Origin: an uncultured Oscillospiraceae bacterium
GTDB lineage: Bacteria > Bacillota > Clostridia > Oscillospirales > Ruminococcaceae
Direction: 5' to 3'
Assembly (NCBI GenBank): GCA_949285935.1
Contig: CASEAH010000026.1
Coordinates: forward strand, 32,258 to 96,257
Length of the DNA stretch: 64,000 bases
Below the pieces are notes generated by a model that ran no database searches, was not told the origin of the DNA, and worked only from the letters and a program-made list of their open reading frames with translations. The position numbers were made by a program, and so were the translations under genes. Positions 54,740 through 63,400 of the stretch are shown one piece after another (within the stretch, counting starts at the first letter, position 1; every line of letters starts with the position of its first letter).

Positions 54740-56377
54740 TTACCGCAGCTTGTGTCGGATGATCTTCCCCGAGGTGGTCTTGGGCAGCTCTGCCACATAT
54801 GCCACCACCCTGGGATATTTGTAGGGAGCAGTCATCCTCTTAACATAATTCTGGATTTCCTTGGTCAGTTCCTCACTGGGGGCATATCCCGCTTCCAGAA
54901 CGATAGTAGCCTTAACCACCTGCCCACGAATAGGATCGGGCGCACCAGTAATGGCACATTCATGCACCGCAGGATGGGTCATCAGAACAGATTCGATCTC
55001 AAAAGGACCGATTCGATAAGCCGAGCATTTGATCATGTCGTCGTTGCGGCCTACAAACCAGTAGTATCCGTCTTCGTCCATCCAGGCGATATCCCCGGTA
55101 TGGTACACGTGGTTCTCATCATAGGCGGAAACCACTTTCCCGTCCTTCCAATAGCCCCGGATGAGACCTTCCGGAATATACCGGTCCAGATTCCGCACCA
55201 CCAGTTCTCCCTCTTCTCCGGCCCGGCAGACGTTGCCTTCCCCGTCTACCAGAGCGATGTCATACAGGGGAGACGGTTTCCCCATGGAACCGGGCTGCGG
55301 GGGAAACCATCCGAAGTTGGCCACCAGGACGCTGCTCTCCGACTGTCCGAAGCCTTCGTGGATCGTAAGCCCCGTAATGTCCCGGAACTCCCGGACGATT
55401 TCCGGAGACAGAGGTTCGCCCGCGGTGCAGCAGTGCTGGACCGAAGCAAATTCCGGACCAGTCAGGCCCTCCCGCATCATAAAGCGGTACATGGTGCCGG
55501 GAACACAAAGGGTGGTGGGTTTGTATTTGGCGATGGCGTCAATCAGGTGCCGCGGATTGAATTTATTGTCCATATCATAGCCCAACACGGCGCTGCCGCA
55601 GAGCCATTGCCCGTAAATGCACCCCCAGCCGAACTTGGCCCATCCGGAGTCGGTGACGGTCAAATGCAGACCGTTATCCCACACCTGCTGCCAGTAGCCG
55701 GCCGTGACGATATGCCCCAGAGGATAGGTAAAATCATGGAGGACCATTTTGGGCATACCGGTGGTTCCCGAGGTAAAATACATCAGCATCATGTCGTGGG
55801 CTCTGAGGGTATCATCCCGGATAAAATCCGGCCCGGCCTCCCGGATGCCCGCCGAATAATCCAGCCAGCCCTCACGGGGCTCTCCCGCCAATGCTGTTAC
55901 CAATTCCGGGCATTCTTCCCGGGCCATCTCCACCTGTTGGATGATCCAGGGGTCCTGGGCAGCGATGAGCATTTTTGCCCCGGCTGCCTGCACCCGGTAG
56001 CTGATATCATGGGCTGCCAGCTGATAAGAGGCCGGAATGAGAATGGCCCCCAACCGATGCAGGGCGACGGCGGTCACCCAGTATTCCCAGCGCCGTTTCA
56101 GCTGGAGCATCACCCGGTCGCCCTTTCCTATCCCCTGCGCTTTGAGCCAGGTGGCTGCCTGACGGGAAAGACGGGAGATCTCCGCAAAGGTGAAAGTCCG
56201 TTCCCCTCCATGATCGTCAAACCACACCAAAGCCCGACGCTGCGGGTCCTCTTCCGCCCAGGCGTCCACCACATGGACGGCAAAATTAAAATCCTCCGGA
56301 TACTGCACCCGGTAGTTTTCTTTAAAATCCTCATAGGATTCGTACTGTGTACGGCCAATGAATCTTTCCAGCAGCAT
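54740..56377 (-). CDS. AMP-forming acyl-CoA synthetase (medium/branched-chain type)
   Basis: A 545-residue adenylating enzyme joining a carboxylic acid to CoA via an acyl-AMP. It has the P-loop YFTSGTTGMPKM, the A5 motif EGFGQSES, YHTGDIAWMDEDGYYWFVGR (hinge), and the catalytic Lys in LPKTTSGKIIRHKLR. It looks like the ACSM/MACS subfamily, which includes a branched-chain-preferring methanogen enzyme. ATG 56377 has AAGGGGA six bases upstream; another ATG two codons earlier is possible. It is monocistronic behind a T-box, so it responds to an uncharged tRNA. Confidence 0.9.
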   Translation of the reverse strand: MLLERFIGRTQYESYEDFKENYRVQYPEDFNFAVHVVDAWAEEDPQRRALVWFDDHGGERTFTFAEISRLSRQAATWLKAQGIGKGDRVMLQLKRRWEYWVTAVALHRLGAILIPASYQLAAHDISYRVQAAGAKMLIAAQDPWIIQQVEMAREECPELVTALAGEPREGWLDYSAGIREAGPDFIRDDTLRAHDMMLMYFTSGTTGMPKMVLHDFTYPLGHIVTAGYWQQVWDNGLHLTVTDSGWAKFGWGCIYGQWLCGSAVLGYDMDNKFNPRHLIDAIAKYKPTTLCVPGTMYRFMMREGLTGPEFASVQHCCTAGEPLSPEIVREFRDITGLTIHEGFGQSESSVLVANFGWFPPQPGSMGKPSPLYDIALVDGEGNVCRAGEEGELVVRNLDRYIPEGLIRGYWKDGKVVSAYDENHVYHTGDIAWMDEDGYYWFVGRNDDMIKCSAYRIGPFEIESVLMTHPAVHECAITGAPDPIRGQVVKATIVLEAGYAPSEELTKEIQNYVKRMTAPYKYPRVVAYVAELPKTTSGKIIRHKLR

Positions 56378-56417
56378 AGCCATTCCCCTTCCGGTCTGGT
56401 GATGGGCCGGACGGCAG

Positions 56418-56700
56418 CAAAAAAGCACGTCCGGCTGCTTACGCAGCAGGACGTGCTCCAAGGCACGCGGTACCACCTGCATTCCCGCCAGAAAAGGCGG
56501 GCACTCTGCCGGGACGGAACAGGAGAACCCTCTTCGATCCCGCTCCCCCTGTAACGTAGGGGCATACGTCGGAGCCTACTGAGGGAGATCCCCGTTGGGT
56601 CCGCAACTCCAAGGCTACTTCTGCAAGCTTCCGACACGGCATTTCCACCATCCAGCCGCTCTCTATGCTCCTGAACGCTTGCCTACTACTCCTTTTCACA
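56418..56700 (-). promoter_or_regulatory. T-box leader of the acyl-CoA synthetase gene, probable valine specifier
   Basis: Read leftward: AGTAGTAG loop strand (about 56690-56683), stem GCAAGC/GCTTGC, opposite loop AGAAGTAG, lower stem AAGG/CCTT. Aligned with the Phe leader at 49470, the triplet before the final purine of the loop is GTA (56618-56616), a valine codon. The T-box GCAGGTGGTACCGCG is at 56480-56466; the terminator AGCACGTCC/GGACGTGCT with TTTTTT is at 56457-56418. The class is certain; the amino acid is inferred. Confidence 0.88.
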
Positions 56701-56737
56701 GTCTTTGCATTTGTGGATTCAATTTGATTTGATACAA

Positions 56738-56766
56738 ATCATATCATGTCTCAGGCCCCTTGTCAA
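56738..56766 (-). promoter_or_regulatory. Promoter of the valine-type T-box transcript
   Basis: TTGACA (56766-56761), 17 bases, TATGAT (56743-56738). Confidence 0.85.
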
Positions 56767-56782
56767 CGGTTTCTTTATCCTT

Positions 56783-57664
56783 TTACAGCTGTACCTTGGT
56801 GAAAATCCAGGGCCAGAGCCCGGTAGCCGTCACTCCTATGCAGGCATACCGCAGCCCTTCAAAAAACAGTCCAGGGGGCAGCAGCAGCTTCAGGCCCATG
56901 CGGAGAGCCATCAAAAGCGCGCCGCCAGTCACCAGACGAATGATCCGGCTGAAAGCTGTACCTTCCACCGAAAAGGGGTGGCCCTGCTCCCACCACAGTC
57001 CGGCCAGGGCCCCCACTCCTACGCCCACTGTTTTGACTGTATCAGGAGAGGGGTGCACCAGCAGCCCCAGTGCCGTCATTGCCGCTGCACCGGCAAAAAC
57101 CCACAGCTTTTGACGGGGAAACTTCTCCAGCAGCTGCCAGCCGGCCCAGGCAGCACCCACTCCCAGAGCGCCGCCCACCAGTACATCCGTGGGGAAGTGT
57201 ACCCCCAGATAAACCCGGGAGATCATCACCAGCAGCACCGCCGCCCCGCAAAGGACTGCTGTTTTTCTTCTGCGGCTCCAAAGTGCCAGAGAGGTAAAAA
57301 AAGCGCCGGCGCACTGGGAATGCCCGCTGGGGAAGGAAAATGAATTTCCCAGACGGGCCGTATCCACCAGAAAATGGCGGATGATGACATACCGTCTTTC
57401 TTCAAATCCCGGGGTCAGGAAGGGGCGAGGGCGGCGCACCAGGTCTTTAAGCAGTCCGTTTGCCCCCAGACTGATAAACAGGGAAAGCAGCAGCTGTTCT
57501 CCCAGGGGCTTGCTGAAGCACCAGTACACGCCCAGAACCGCTACAAGAAGAAAGGTTTCTTCCCCCAGAAAAGTACAGCAGACAAAGAAAAAGTCCATCA
57601 CACCCCGCCCCAGCAGGTGCAGAGCCTGTACCAACTCCATAATCCGTAAATCCAAACCCGCCAT
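56783..57664 (-). CDS. PAP2 family phosphatase (membrane)
   Basis: A 293-residue protein with about eight helices and the three PAP2 motifs: KDLVRRPRP, SFPSGHS and SRVYLGVHFPTD. Such enzymes dephosphorylate lipid pyrophosphates such as undecaprenyl pyrophosphate or phosphatidate on the outer face. ATG at 57664 has AGAGGTGG upstream. The C-terminal third adds extra helices beyond the core domain. It ends about 17 bases before the T-box promoter region of the next leftward gene. Confidence 0.9.
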   Translation of the reverse strand: MAGLDLRIMELVQALHLLGRGVMDFFFVCCTFLGEETFLLVAVLGVYWCFSKPLGEQLLLSLFISLGANGLLKDLVRRPRPFLTPGFEERRYVIIRHFLVDTARLGNSFSFPSGHSQCAGAFFTSLALWSRRRKTAVLCGAAVLLVMISRVYLGVHFPTDVLVGGALGVGAAWAGWQLLEKFPRQKLWVFAGAAAMTALGLLVHPSPDTVKTVGVGVGALAGLWWEQGHPFSVEGTAFSRIIRLVTGGALLMALRMGLKLLLPPGLFFEGLRYACIGVTATGLWPWIFTKVQL

Positions 57665-57807
57665 ACCACCTCTACTTTTCCCGGTTGTATTTACTATTCT
57701 ATAAAACTGATTCCAACAGTTGAGCCAATCGTTTTTCCCATGATACGGAGATTGGCACAAAATGTCAAGGGATATTTCAGGAACAAACTGGGAATGATTT
57801 CCCCAAT

Positions 57808-57836
57808 TTGCCTTTACGCATCAGCTGTGGTATCCT
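57808..57836 (+). promoter_or_regulatory. Promoter of the M23 peptidase gene
   Basis: TTGCCT (57808-57813), 17 bases, TATCCT (57831-57836), 25 bases before the ATG. Confidence 0.55.
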
Positions 57837-57860
57837 GATAATCAGAAAGGAGTTCTGGAC

Positions 57861-58919
57861 ATGAGATTTTGCAAATCCGCTGCGTTACCATTGGCCGCCT
57901 CCCTGGTGCTGGCACTCTCGGCCTGTGCTCAGGAAACTCCCGGATCCTCCCCTGCTATTCTGGAAGAGCAGCAGGTCATTTCCGCTTCTTCCTCCTCAGA
58001 GGCTTCTTCCGATCCAGCACCGCCCATGCCGGAATCGCCTCCCGCTGTATCCGATCCTCCGCCGGTTTCTTCTGTTCCATCTTCCTCTTCTTCCTCTTCC
58101 TCTTCGGAACCTTCCAAAGAAACGGAAGTTGTATTCTCCCTAAGCACCGATACGGTAAAGGCCGGCGATAACCTGTTTCTTTTCGCCCAGGGAATTCCCG
58201 ATGAAAACCCGGAAATTTCCGCCCAATCGGATCTGGAGTTCGATCCGGTTTTTTATCTCTATGACGATAAATGGGTGGCCGCCATGCCCATCCGCTACAC
58301 TCTGACTCCGGGAGAGTACCAAATCACGCTCAGCTGGGAACAAACCTCTCAGACCTTCCCCATCACCGTTACCGATGGCGGCTTTGAAGTGGAATCCTTC
58401 ACCGTAGACCAGTCGGTTGCCGATGCCACCATCAACGACAATGGCGCCAACGCCGAATACGAGGAGATTACCCGCCCTCTCAAAAACATGGGCGATCCCG
58501 AAAAATACTGGTCCGGAAAATTCGTCATGCCCCTGGAACAGGAAACTCTCCGTATTTCCAGTTCTTTCGGCTATACCCGGATCGTCAATGGCGTGGCCTC
58601 TATCCACGGCGGTGTGGATTTTCCCGCTCCCCAGGATACCCCTGTTACCGCTCCCAACCGCGGGCGGGTTCTCTATGCAGGCTATTTGCAGCTGACAGGC
58701 AATACCGTAGTGGTCGAGCATGGCTTTGGGCTCAAAAGCTGGTATTACCACATGAACAGTCTGGACTGCCAGACGGGAGATATGCTGGAAACTGGCGATC
58801 CCATCGGCAAGGTGGGAACTACCGGCTTTTCCACTGGCAATCACCTCCATTTCGCCATGTCCGTCAATAATGTTTATGTCAACCCATGGCAATATCTGGA
58901 AAACGATATGCTTCCCTGA
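57861..58919 (+). CDS. M23 family metallopeptidase lipoprotein
   Basis: A 352-residue lipoprotein: lipobox LALSAC with Cys22, a Ser/Pro/Glu-rich spacer (about 25-85, with a run of nine Ser), a beta-rich middle domain and a C-terminal LytM/M23 domain. Zn ligands are in IHGGVDF (His, Asp) and NHLHFAM (HxH). Such enzymes cut peptidoglycan stem peptides or act as activators if inactive; all ligands are present here, so it should be active. The start follows AAAGGAG. Monocistronic with its own terminator. Confidence 0.92.
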   Translation: MRFCKSAALPLAASLVLALSACAQETPGSSPAILEEQQVISASSSSEASSDPAPPMPESPPAVSDPPPVSSVPSSSSSSSSSEPSKETEVVFSLSTDTVKAGDNLFLFAQGIPDENPEISAQSDLEFDPVFYLYDDKWVAAMPIRYTLTPGEYQITLSWEQTSQTFPITVTDGGFEVESFTVDQSVADATINDNGANAEYEEITRPLKNMGDPEKYWSGKFVMPLEQETLRISSSFGYTRIVNGVASIHGGVDFPAPQDTPVTAPNRGRVLYAGYLQLTGNTVVVEHGFGLKSWYYHMNSLDCQTGDMLETGDPIGKVGTTGFSTGNHLHFAMSVNNVYVNPWQYLENDMLP

Positions 58920-58979
58920 CTCGCCTTTCAGCAAGCTTACCGTGAGGGCGTCAAAATTTTGTTGTCGTTTTATAAAGTA

Positions 58980-59022
58980 CCGGAGGCTTTCCCAATAAAC
59001 CCAGGAAGCCTCCGGCGCTTTC
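58980..59022 (+). terminator. Terminator of the M23 gene
   Basis: CCGGAGGCTT and AAGCCTCCGG form a 10-bp stem with a 16-base loop, followed by CGCTTTCC, a weak T tract. Confidence 0.6.
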
Positions 59023-59494
59023 CGTTATACGCTTTTGCACCATGCAACTTGCAGCTCTGCTGAAGAAAATAAAAAGTTTTTGGATTCAATGGACAGAGGG
59101 AGAGAGAAGCAAATCAAAATTTTGCTGCACCGAAAAAGCTTTTTTCGGATGTAAACACCCGTTACAAGCTGTAGAGCAGGTAATCCAAACAGCAAAATTT
59201 TGAGAAGCTTGTCCGGGTGATGCCTTTATAGGGCTTAGCTGTACCATTTGGATCAGGAGAGCCGCCGGTTCTTCCTGAAGGGACAAAAAGACTTTGCGGC
59301 AACCTTCCGTCAAAACACTCTCGCCATCTGCAAAACCCTGCGATGGATGCCGCAGCGGCTATCACCTGCTTGCAGGCTGCCGGAAACGGCATCATGGGGA
59401 AATATGACGTATCTTCCGGGGTGTGTTCCGGTACAATATCCTTTCAGGGTCTATCTGTGCTTCAGGCAAAAATCCACTTCCAAATGTTGCCCCA
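59023..59494. other. Gene-free stretch before the dehydrogenase gene end
   Basis: Several short overlapping frames on both strands (for example 59248-59526) without ribosome sites or recognisable families. It may be decayed coding sequence. Confidence 0.4.
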
Positions 59495-60541
59495 TCACAC
59501 CTTCTGGTTTTCAATGGCCACTTTAATGACCCCATCTTCCCGTCCCTCAAAAAGCTGATAGGCCCTCTGGATTTCTTTCAGAGGGAAGGTGTGTGTAATC
59601 AGCGGCGTGGTATCCAGTTTGCCTTCCCGGATCAGGCGAAGCGTCTCGTCGCAGTCACAGCCGTCTACGCCGCCGGTTTTGAAAATAAGGTTTTTCCCAT
59701 ACATATCGGGAAGCGGCAGAGTCTGGGGGCCGTCGTACAGCGCCACCACCGTTACGATGGCATTGGGTCGGGCACATTGCCAGGCCAGCTGAAAGGTTTG
59801 GGGAACCCCGGCTACTTCCAGGACCCGGTCCGCCCCCCCATGATCGCTGTTTTTGCGTACAAACTCCAGCGCCTGCTCCGGCTCCACTGTCAGGACCTGA
59901 GGATAATGCTCCCGTACAAAGCGCAGCCGTTCCGGGTCTTTCTCGCAAACGATCACCCTCTTGGGCTGCCGCAGCAGTACGCACAGCAGGGTGCAGATTC
60001 CTGTAGGGCCAGCGCCGATAATCAGCACCGTATCCTCAGGCCCGATTTCCGAAGTACGGGCTGCCCAGTATCCTGTGGCCAGTACATCTCCCACCAGAAG
60101 CGCCTGCCGGTCGGTCACTCCGTCAGGGATTTTGTTCAGTCCCTGGTTGGCATAGGGTACCCGCACATATTCTGTCTGGCCGCCGTCGATACGGCAGCCC
60201 AGCGCCCAACCGCCGTTGGGATCGGTACAGTTGTTGACAAAGCCATTACGGCAGAAAAAGCATTTTCCGCAGAAGGTTTCTACGTTTACCGTAACTCTGT
60301 CACCCGGCCGGACCGCAGTAACCTCCGCTCCCACCTCTTCCACTACTCCTACCATCTCATGGCCTACGGTAATTCCCGGGACCGCCCGGGGGACGGAGCC
60401 ATGCTTGATGTGCAGATCGCTGGAACAAATGCTGGAAAGGGTTACCCGAACAATGGCATCCTGTGGATCCGCCAGGGCCGGTTTGGGTTTTTCCATCAGT
60501 TCGAACCTGCCTTTTTCCACATAAGTATATGCCAGCATCAT
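59495..60541 (-). CDS. Zinc-dependent alcohol/polyol dehydrogenase
   Basis: A 348-residue MDR-family enzyme. Catalytic Zn ligands: Cys in SSICSSDLH, GHEMVG (His, Glu); structural Zn Cys cluster CGKCFFCRNGFVNNC; NAD-binding GAGPTGICTLLCV. The acidic residue after the Rossmann strand (VCEKDPERLRF) suggests NAD rather than NADP. Relatives oxidise sorbitol, threonine or short alcohols; the substrate is not evident. ATG 60541 has AGGAGG six bases upstream; the longer frame extends through the promoter. Confidence 0.9.
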   Translation of the reverse strand: MMLAYTYVEKGRFELMEKPKPALADPQDAIVRVTLSSICSSDLHIKHGSVPRAVPGITVGHEMVGVVEEVGAEVTAVRPGDRVTVNVETFCGKCFFCRNGFVNNCTDPNGGWALGCRIDGGQTEYVRVPYANQGLNKIPDGVTDRQALLVGDVLATGYWAARTSEIGPEDTVLIIGAGPTGICTLLCVLLRQPKRVIVCEKDPERLRFVREHYPQVLTVEPEQALEFVRKNSDHGGADRVLEVAGVPQTFQLAWQCARPNAIVTVVALYDGPQTLPLPDMYGKNLIFKTGGVDGCDCDETLRLIREGKLDTTPLITHTFPLKEIQRAYQLFEGREDGVIKVAIENQKV

Positions 60542-60658
60542 ACAGAGCCTCCTTCTGGAATTTCTTTTTTGCAGACCTCTTGCGGGCGAATCCGCTGTCG
60601 GGGTCCCTCCCGATTTCTGCAACAAGGATAATCGGACGGGTCCATCCTTCTCATCTCC

Positions 60659-60687
60659 AGTATAGGCAAAAAAATACAGCCGGTCAA
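60659..60687 (-). promoter_or_regulatory. Promoter of the alcohol dehydrogenase gene
   Basis: TTGACC (60687-60682), 17 bases, TATACT (60664-60659); leader about 110 bases. Confidence 0.82.
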
Positions 60688-60756
60688 TCCGTTCTTCAAG
60701 GCTCGCTGGTGAAGCAATGACCCGCAGAACTTTTCTCCTGTTTCGGCGGCCAGAAT

Positions 60757-60784
60757 AAGAGCGCATAAAAGGCCGCCTCAAACG
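60757..60784 (-). terminator. Terminator downstream of the small LexA-boxed gene
   Basis: AGGTCGCC-gtttga-GGCGGCCT with one mismatch, followed leftward by TTTTATG. It ends leftward messages from the 61090-61597 region before the dehydrogenase promoter. Confidence 0.65.
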
Positions 60785-61089
60785 GCGACCTTACGCTGTT
60801 TAAAATTCTGTTTTGCCCAAACTGTATTATTTACCGCCGACCAATAGGAACATGCCGCTTTCTTTAAACTGCGCACATATGCACAGTTCCGCACACAGCC
60901 CGCACCTACAAACATTCATATGCCGCTTCTAATGGTTCAAATATCCACAGACTTCTGAACCGGAAAGCGGAGGGAACTTTTTCCGGATCCCCCTTCGGCA
61001 GGTAGCAGGCATTCCTTCCCTCAGCTGCACGCCCCTGCTTTCCTGTTTACCGGGCATGTTTTCCTTAACCATACGAATCGGCCATAGGC
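60785..61089. other. Untranslated stretch downstream of the small gene
   Basis: About 305 bases between the small gene's stop and the terminator. A frame at 60929-61189 overlaps the gene in another phase and lacks a ribosome site. Possibly a decayed second cistron. Confidence 0.35.
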
Positions 61090-61374
61090 TCATCCAAACC
61101 GGAACATCCTTTTCCCGGAGGCCGCAGCAGCTTTCCCCTCCAAAAGGAACCTGTTGCGGGTAAGGGCAAGGGGCATTTGCGGCCCACACTCCATTGACGC
61201 AACATATTTTCCCTGGATTTCATCCTGGGCAGGATGAAAAACTCCCATCAGCACCGCGCCGCTTTGGAGGGATCTCTCCAGCGGAATTTCCCGGGTAATG
61301 GCACAGCCTTTTCCCAAAAGACGTCCGTCCTGAATAAAATTAAGCGCAGTCAAAGTTAAAAATTGTTCTTTCAT
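61090..61374 (-). CDS. Small unknown protein, possibly SOS-regulated
   Basis: A 94-residue frame with GGAGG 11 bases before ATG 61374. It begins MKEQFLTLTALNFIQDGR; the central part (SGAVLMGVFHPAQDEIQGKY) looks beta-rich, with no signal or membrane segment. A consensus promoter about 190 bases upstream carries two LexA-like boxes. I do not recognise the protein, and the frame could be a short remnant. Confidence 0.5.
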   Translation of the reverse strand: MKEQFLTLTALNFIQDGRLLGKGCAITREIPLERSLQSGAVLMGVFHPAQDEIQGKYVASMECGPQMPLALTRNRFLLEGKAAAASGKRMFRFG

Positions 61375-61544
61375 GGCTTTCGATCCCTCCGTTTTCCGTC
61401 TTCTTGCGTTTCCTTCTGCCTATACAGTGTCTTTTTTATCTCAAAAAAATCCCTGTCTTCCTGTTTCCAGGAAAATCATTTTCCACCGGACAAGCTTATC
61501 TTATTTCTATGTTTGATACCTGATAAAAAGACCTGCTCATTTCA

Positions 61545-61585
61545 AAACATACGTTCTTTTCGTTTTCTATTATAAACAAATGTTC
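61545..61585 (-). promoter_or_regulatory. Two LexA-like boxes flanking the transcription start
   Basis: On the minus strand GAAC-ATTT-GTTT (61585-61574) overlaps the -10 box and GAAC-GTAT-GTTT (61556-61545) lies just downstream of the start. Each differs at one base from the Gram-positive LexA core GAAC-N4-GTTC; their centres are 29 bp apart. Confidence 0.55.
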
Positions 61586-61597
61586 TTTTTCTGTCAA
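61569..61597 (-). promoter_or_regulatory. Consensus promoter of the small LexA-boxed gene
   Basis: TTGACA (61597-61592), 17 bases, TATAAT (61574-61569), a perfect match, which makes sense if tightly repressed. Confidence 0.85.
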
Positions 61598-61624
61598 GAA
61601 CAAATTTTCTTTTCTCTTCTTCCC

Positions 61625-61649
61625 AATAAAATAGCCGCCCTGAGGGCGG
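61625..61649 (-). terminator. Weak terminator-like stem
   Basis: CCGCCC-tca-GGGCGG followed leftward by ATTTTATT. No intact leftward gene lies upstream, so it may be left over from earlier content. Confidence 0.45.
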
Positions 61650-61697
61650 TCACTCACAGGTACAAAAAGTGAACTATGGGCGCCGGTACGGTGCAAC

Positions 61698-61730
61698 AGA
61701 GGCTCGGAGTAGATCTCCGGGCCTCTTTGC
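61698..61730 (+). terminator. Rightward terminator at the edge of the AT-rich island
   Basis: AGAGGC.CGGAG-tagat-CTCCG.GCCTCT followed by TTGCTATT. No rightward gene precedes it within the window, suggesting loss of a gene. Confidence 0.5.
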
Positions 61731-62031
61731 TATTCCAAGGAACTGTTACATAAAGCATAATTGCATTGCATTCTCAGCTTCGCTGTGTGTTGTTATCTAA
61801 CTGGATATTCCCAGCATCAGCATACGTTGAGTGGATATAAAGCAAGCTTGATGAGAAAACACTTGCCTCGTTGTTGGTTATTTTCGATGTTTGTAGTAAA
61901 TGAGTCCCCTGAACAGATAATACCGTTGCTTGCATTTAAAACCTTTTCAGTTTCGCAACTAACGGTTTGCTTCATTATATTTTAGTTCTTCGAGATCTTA
62001 AATAATTTATTCTCAAATTCAAAGAAATATA
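61731..62031. other. AT-rich gene-free stretch at the start of the restriction-modification island
   Basis: Composition drops clearly compared with the left side. One 74-codon frame (61761-61985) lacks a ribosome site. No inverted repeats that would mark an insertion sequence were recognised. Confidence 0.45.
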
Positions 62032-62060
62032 TTGTAGATGCCAAGTCTTTCTGCTACAAT
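62032..62060 (+). promoter_or_regulatory. Promoter of the Cro-type regulator
   Basis: TTGTAG (62032-62037), 17 bases, TACAAT (62055-62060). Confidence 0.75.
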
Positions 62061-62109
62061 GTAAATAGTATTTTACCTGCCACAAACCCCAATATAAGGA
62101 GCGTTTTGA

Positions 62110-62316
62110 ATGAGAATAAGCTACAAGAAATTATGGGTGCTGCTCATCCAAAAAGATATATCTAAAGCTACGCTGCGCAAGGATGTAGGGCTATCCACAG
62201 GAACTATGAGCAAACTCAACAAGGGAGAAGAAGTCGCTCTATCTGTTTTAATTCGTCTTTGTGATTACCTTGACTGCGATATTGGAGATATTTGCGAAGT
62301 GTTGCGCGGCGAATAA
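62110..62316 (+). CDS. Cro/C1-type HTH regulator
   Basis: A 68-residue XRE-family protein consisting of just the DNA-binding domain: ISKATLRKDVGLSTGTMSKL with RLCDYLDCDIGDICEV at the end, as in YozG-like proteins. The start has AAGGAG upstream. It lies 85 bases before the hsdR gene in the same direction; small XRE regulators of this kind often sit in front of type I restriction-modification genes and may delay restriction. Confidence 0.9.
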   Translation: MRISYKKLWVLLIQKDISKATLRKDVGLSTGTMSKLNKGEEVALSVLIRLCDYLDCDIGDICEVLRGE

Positions 62317-62401
62317 AGAGATCCCCATATTCAAATGCAGAAAGATAAAATCCGGGGATTGGCAAACAGCAAAATGATCCTCAAGTAATGGAGATGAAGA
62401 T

Positions 62402-63400
62402 ATGGCCTACCAAAGCGAAGCAGAGCTTGAACTGCAATTCATAGGTCAACTGAACAGGCAGGGTTATAGCACCGTTTCCGTTCCCGATTATGATGCGTTA
62501 GTCGAGAACTTCAAGGTGCAATTTGAGGCGTTCAATGCGGATAAGCTGGACAAACCACTCACAGATAAAGAATGGGAACGCATACTCAATCTGATGCTGG
62601 GTAAATCCGTTTTCCAGAGTGCGAAAATTCTTAGAGACAAGTTTGTCTTGGAGCGCGAAGACGGGACTAAGGTGTATCTTTCATTTTTCGATAGCGATCA
62701 CACCAAAAACATTTTCCAAGTTACACACCAGACCACAGTTATCGGAAAATATGTCAATCGCTATGATGTGACTATCCTTGTCAACGGGCTTCCGTTGATC
62801 CAAGTGGAATTGAAACGGAGGGGCATTGACATCCGAGAAGCGGTCAATCAGGTGATGCGCTATAAAAAGCATTCCTACAACGGCCTGTACCATTTCATTC
62901 AGATATTCGTTGTTTCACACGGTGTAGACACGAAGTATTTTGCCAACTCGGATCGGGAGATGCTGCACAGTCTCGCGTTCTTTTGGACAGACTTCGACAA
63001 TGTGCGGCTTACCAATCTGAAGGATTTTTCGATTACCTTCCTCGCCCGTGATCACATTATTAAGATGCTGACACGGTATATGATCTTAAACGATACAGAT
63101 AAGCTGCTTATGGTCATGCGGCCTTATCAGGTGTACGCCGTTGAAGCCCTTGTCCGGCAAGCTACTCTGACCAATCGCAACGCCTATGTTTGGCATACAA
63201 CAGGAGCGGGAAAGACTCTGACTTCTTTCAAAACAGCGCAGATACTCGCAGCCAATCCCAACATCAAGAAGGTGATTTTCCTCGTTGACCGAAAGGACTT
63301 GGACTCTCAGACTACGGAAGAGTTTAATAAGTTTGAAAATGGCTCGGTGGATGCGACTGACCGCACCGATGTCCTTGTGAAGCAAATGCAGGATAAAGCG
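62402..63400 (+). pseudogene. hsdR: Type I restriction enzyme subunit HsdR, truncated by insertion
   Basis: The first about 333 residues of an HsdR subunit, normally near 1000. The N-terminal PD-(D/E)xK nuclease is intact (YDVTILVNGLPLIQVELKRRG), followed by SF2 helicase motif I HTTGAGKTLTS and motif Ia FLVDRKDLD. After VKQMQDKA the sequence stops resembling HsdR, and the frame drifts on to a stop at 63709 through GC-richer foreign DNA. The motor and C-terminal regions are missing, so it cannot work as a translocating enzyme. hsdM and hsdS are not in the window; the remainder may lie beyond the inserted element. Confidence 0.88.

Noticed and set aside
56616-56620. TAG as T-box specifier by position counted from the GAA motif
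   Set aside because: TAG is a stop codon; counting back from the lower stem, as in the Phe leader, gives GTA followed by a purine.
61761-61985. 74-codon frame in the AT-rich island
   Set aside because: No ribosome site, no promoter at a fitting distance and no recognisable motif.
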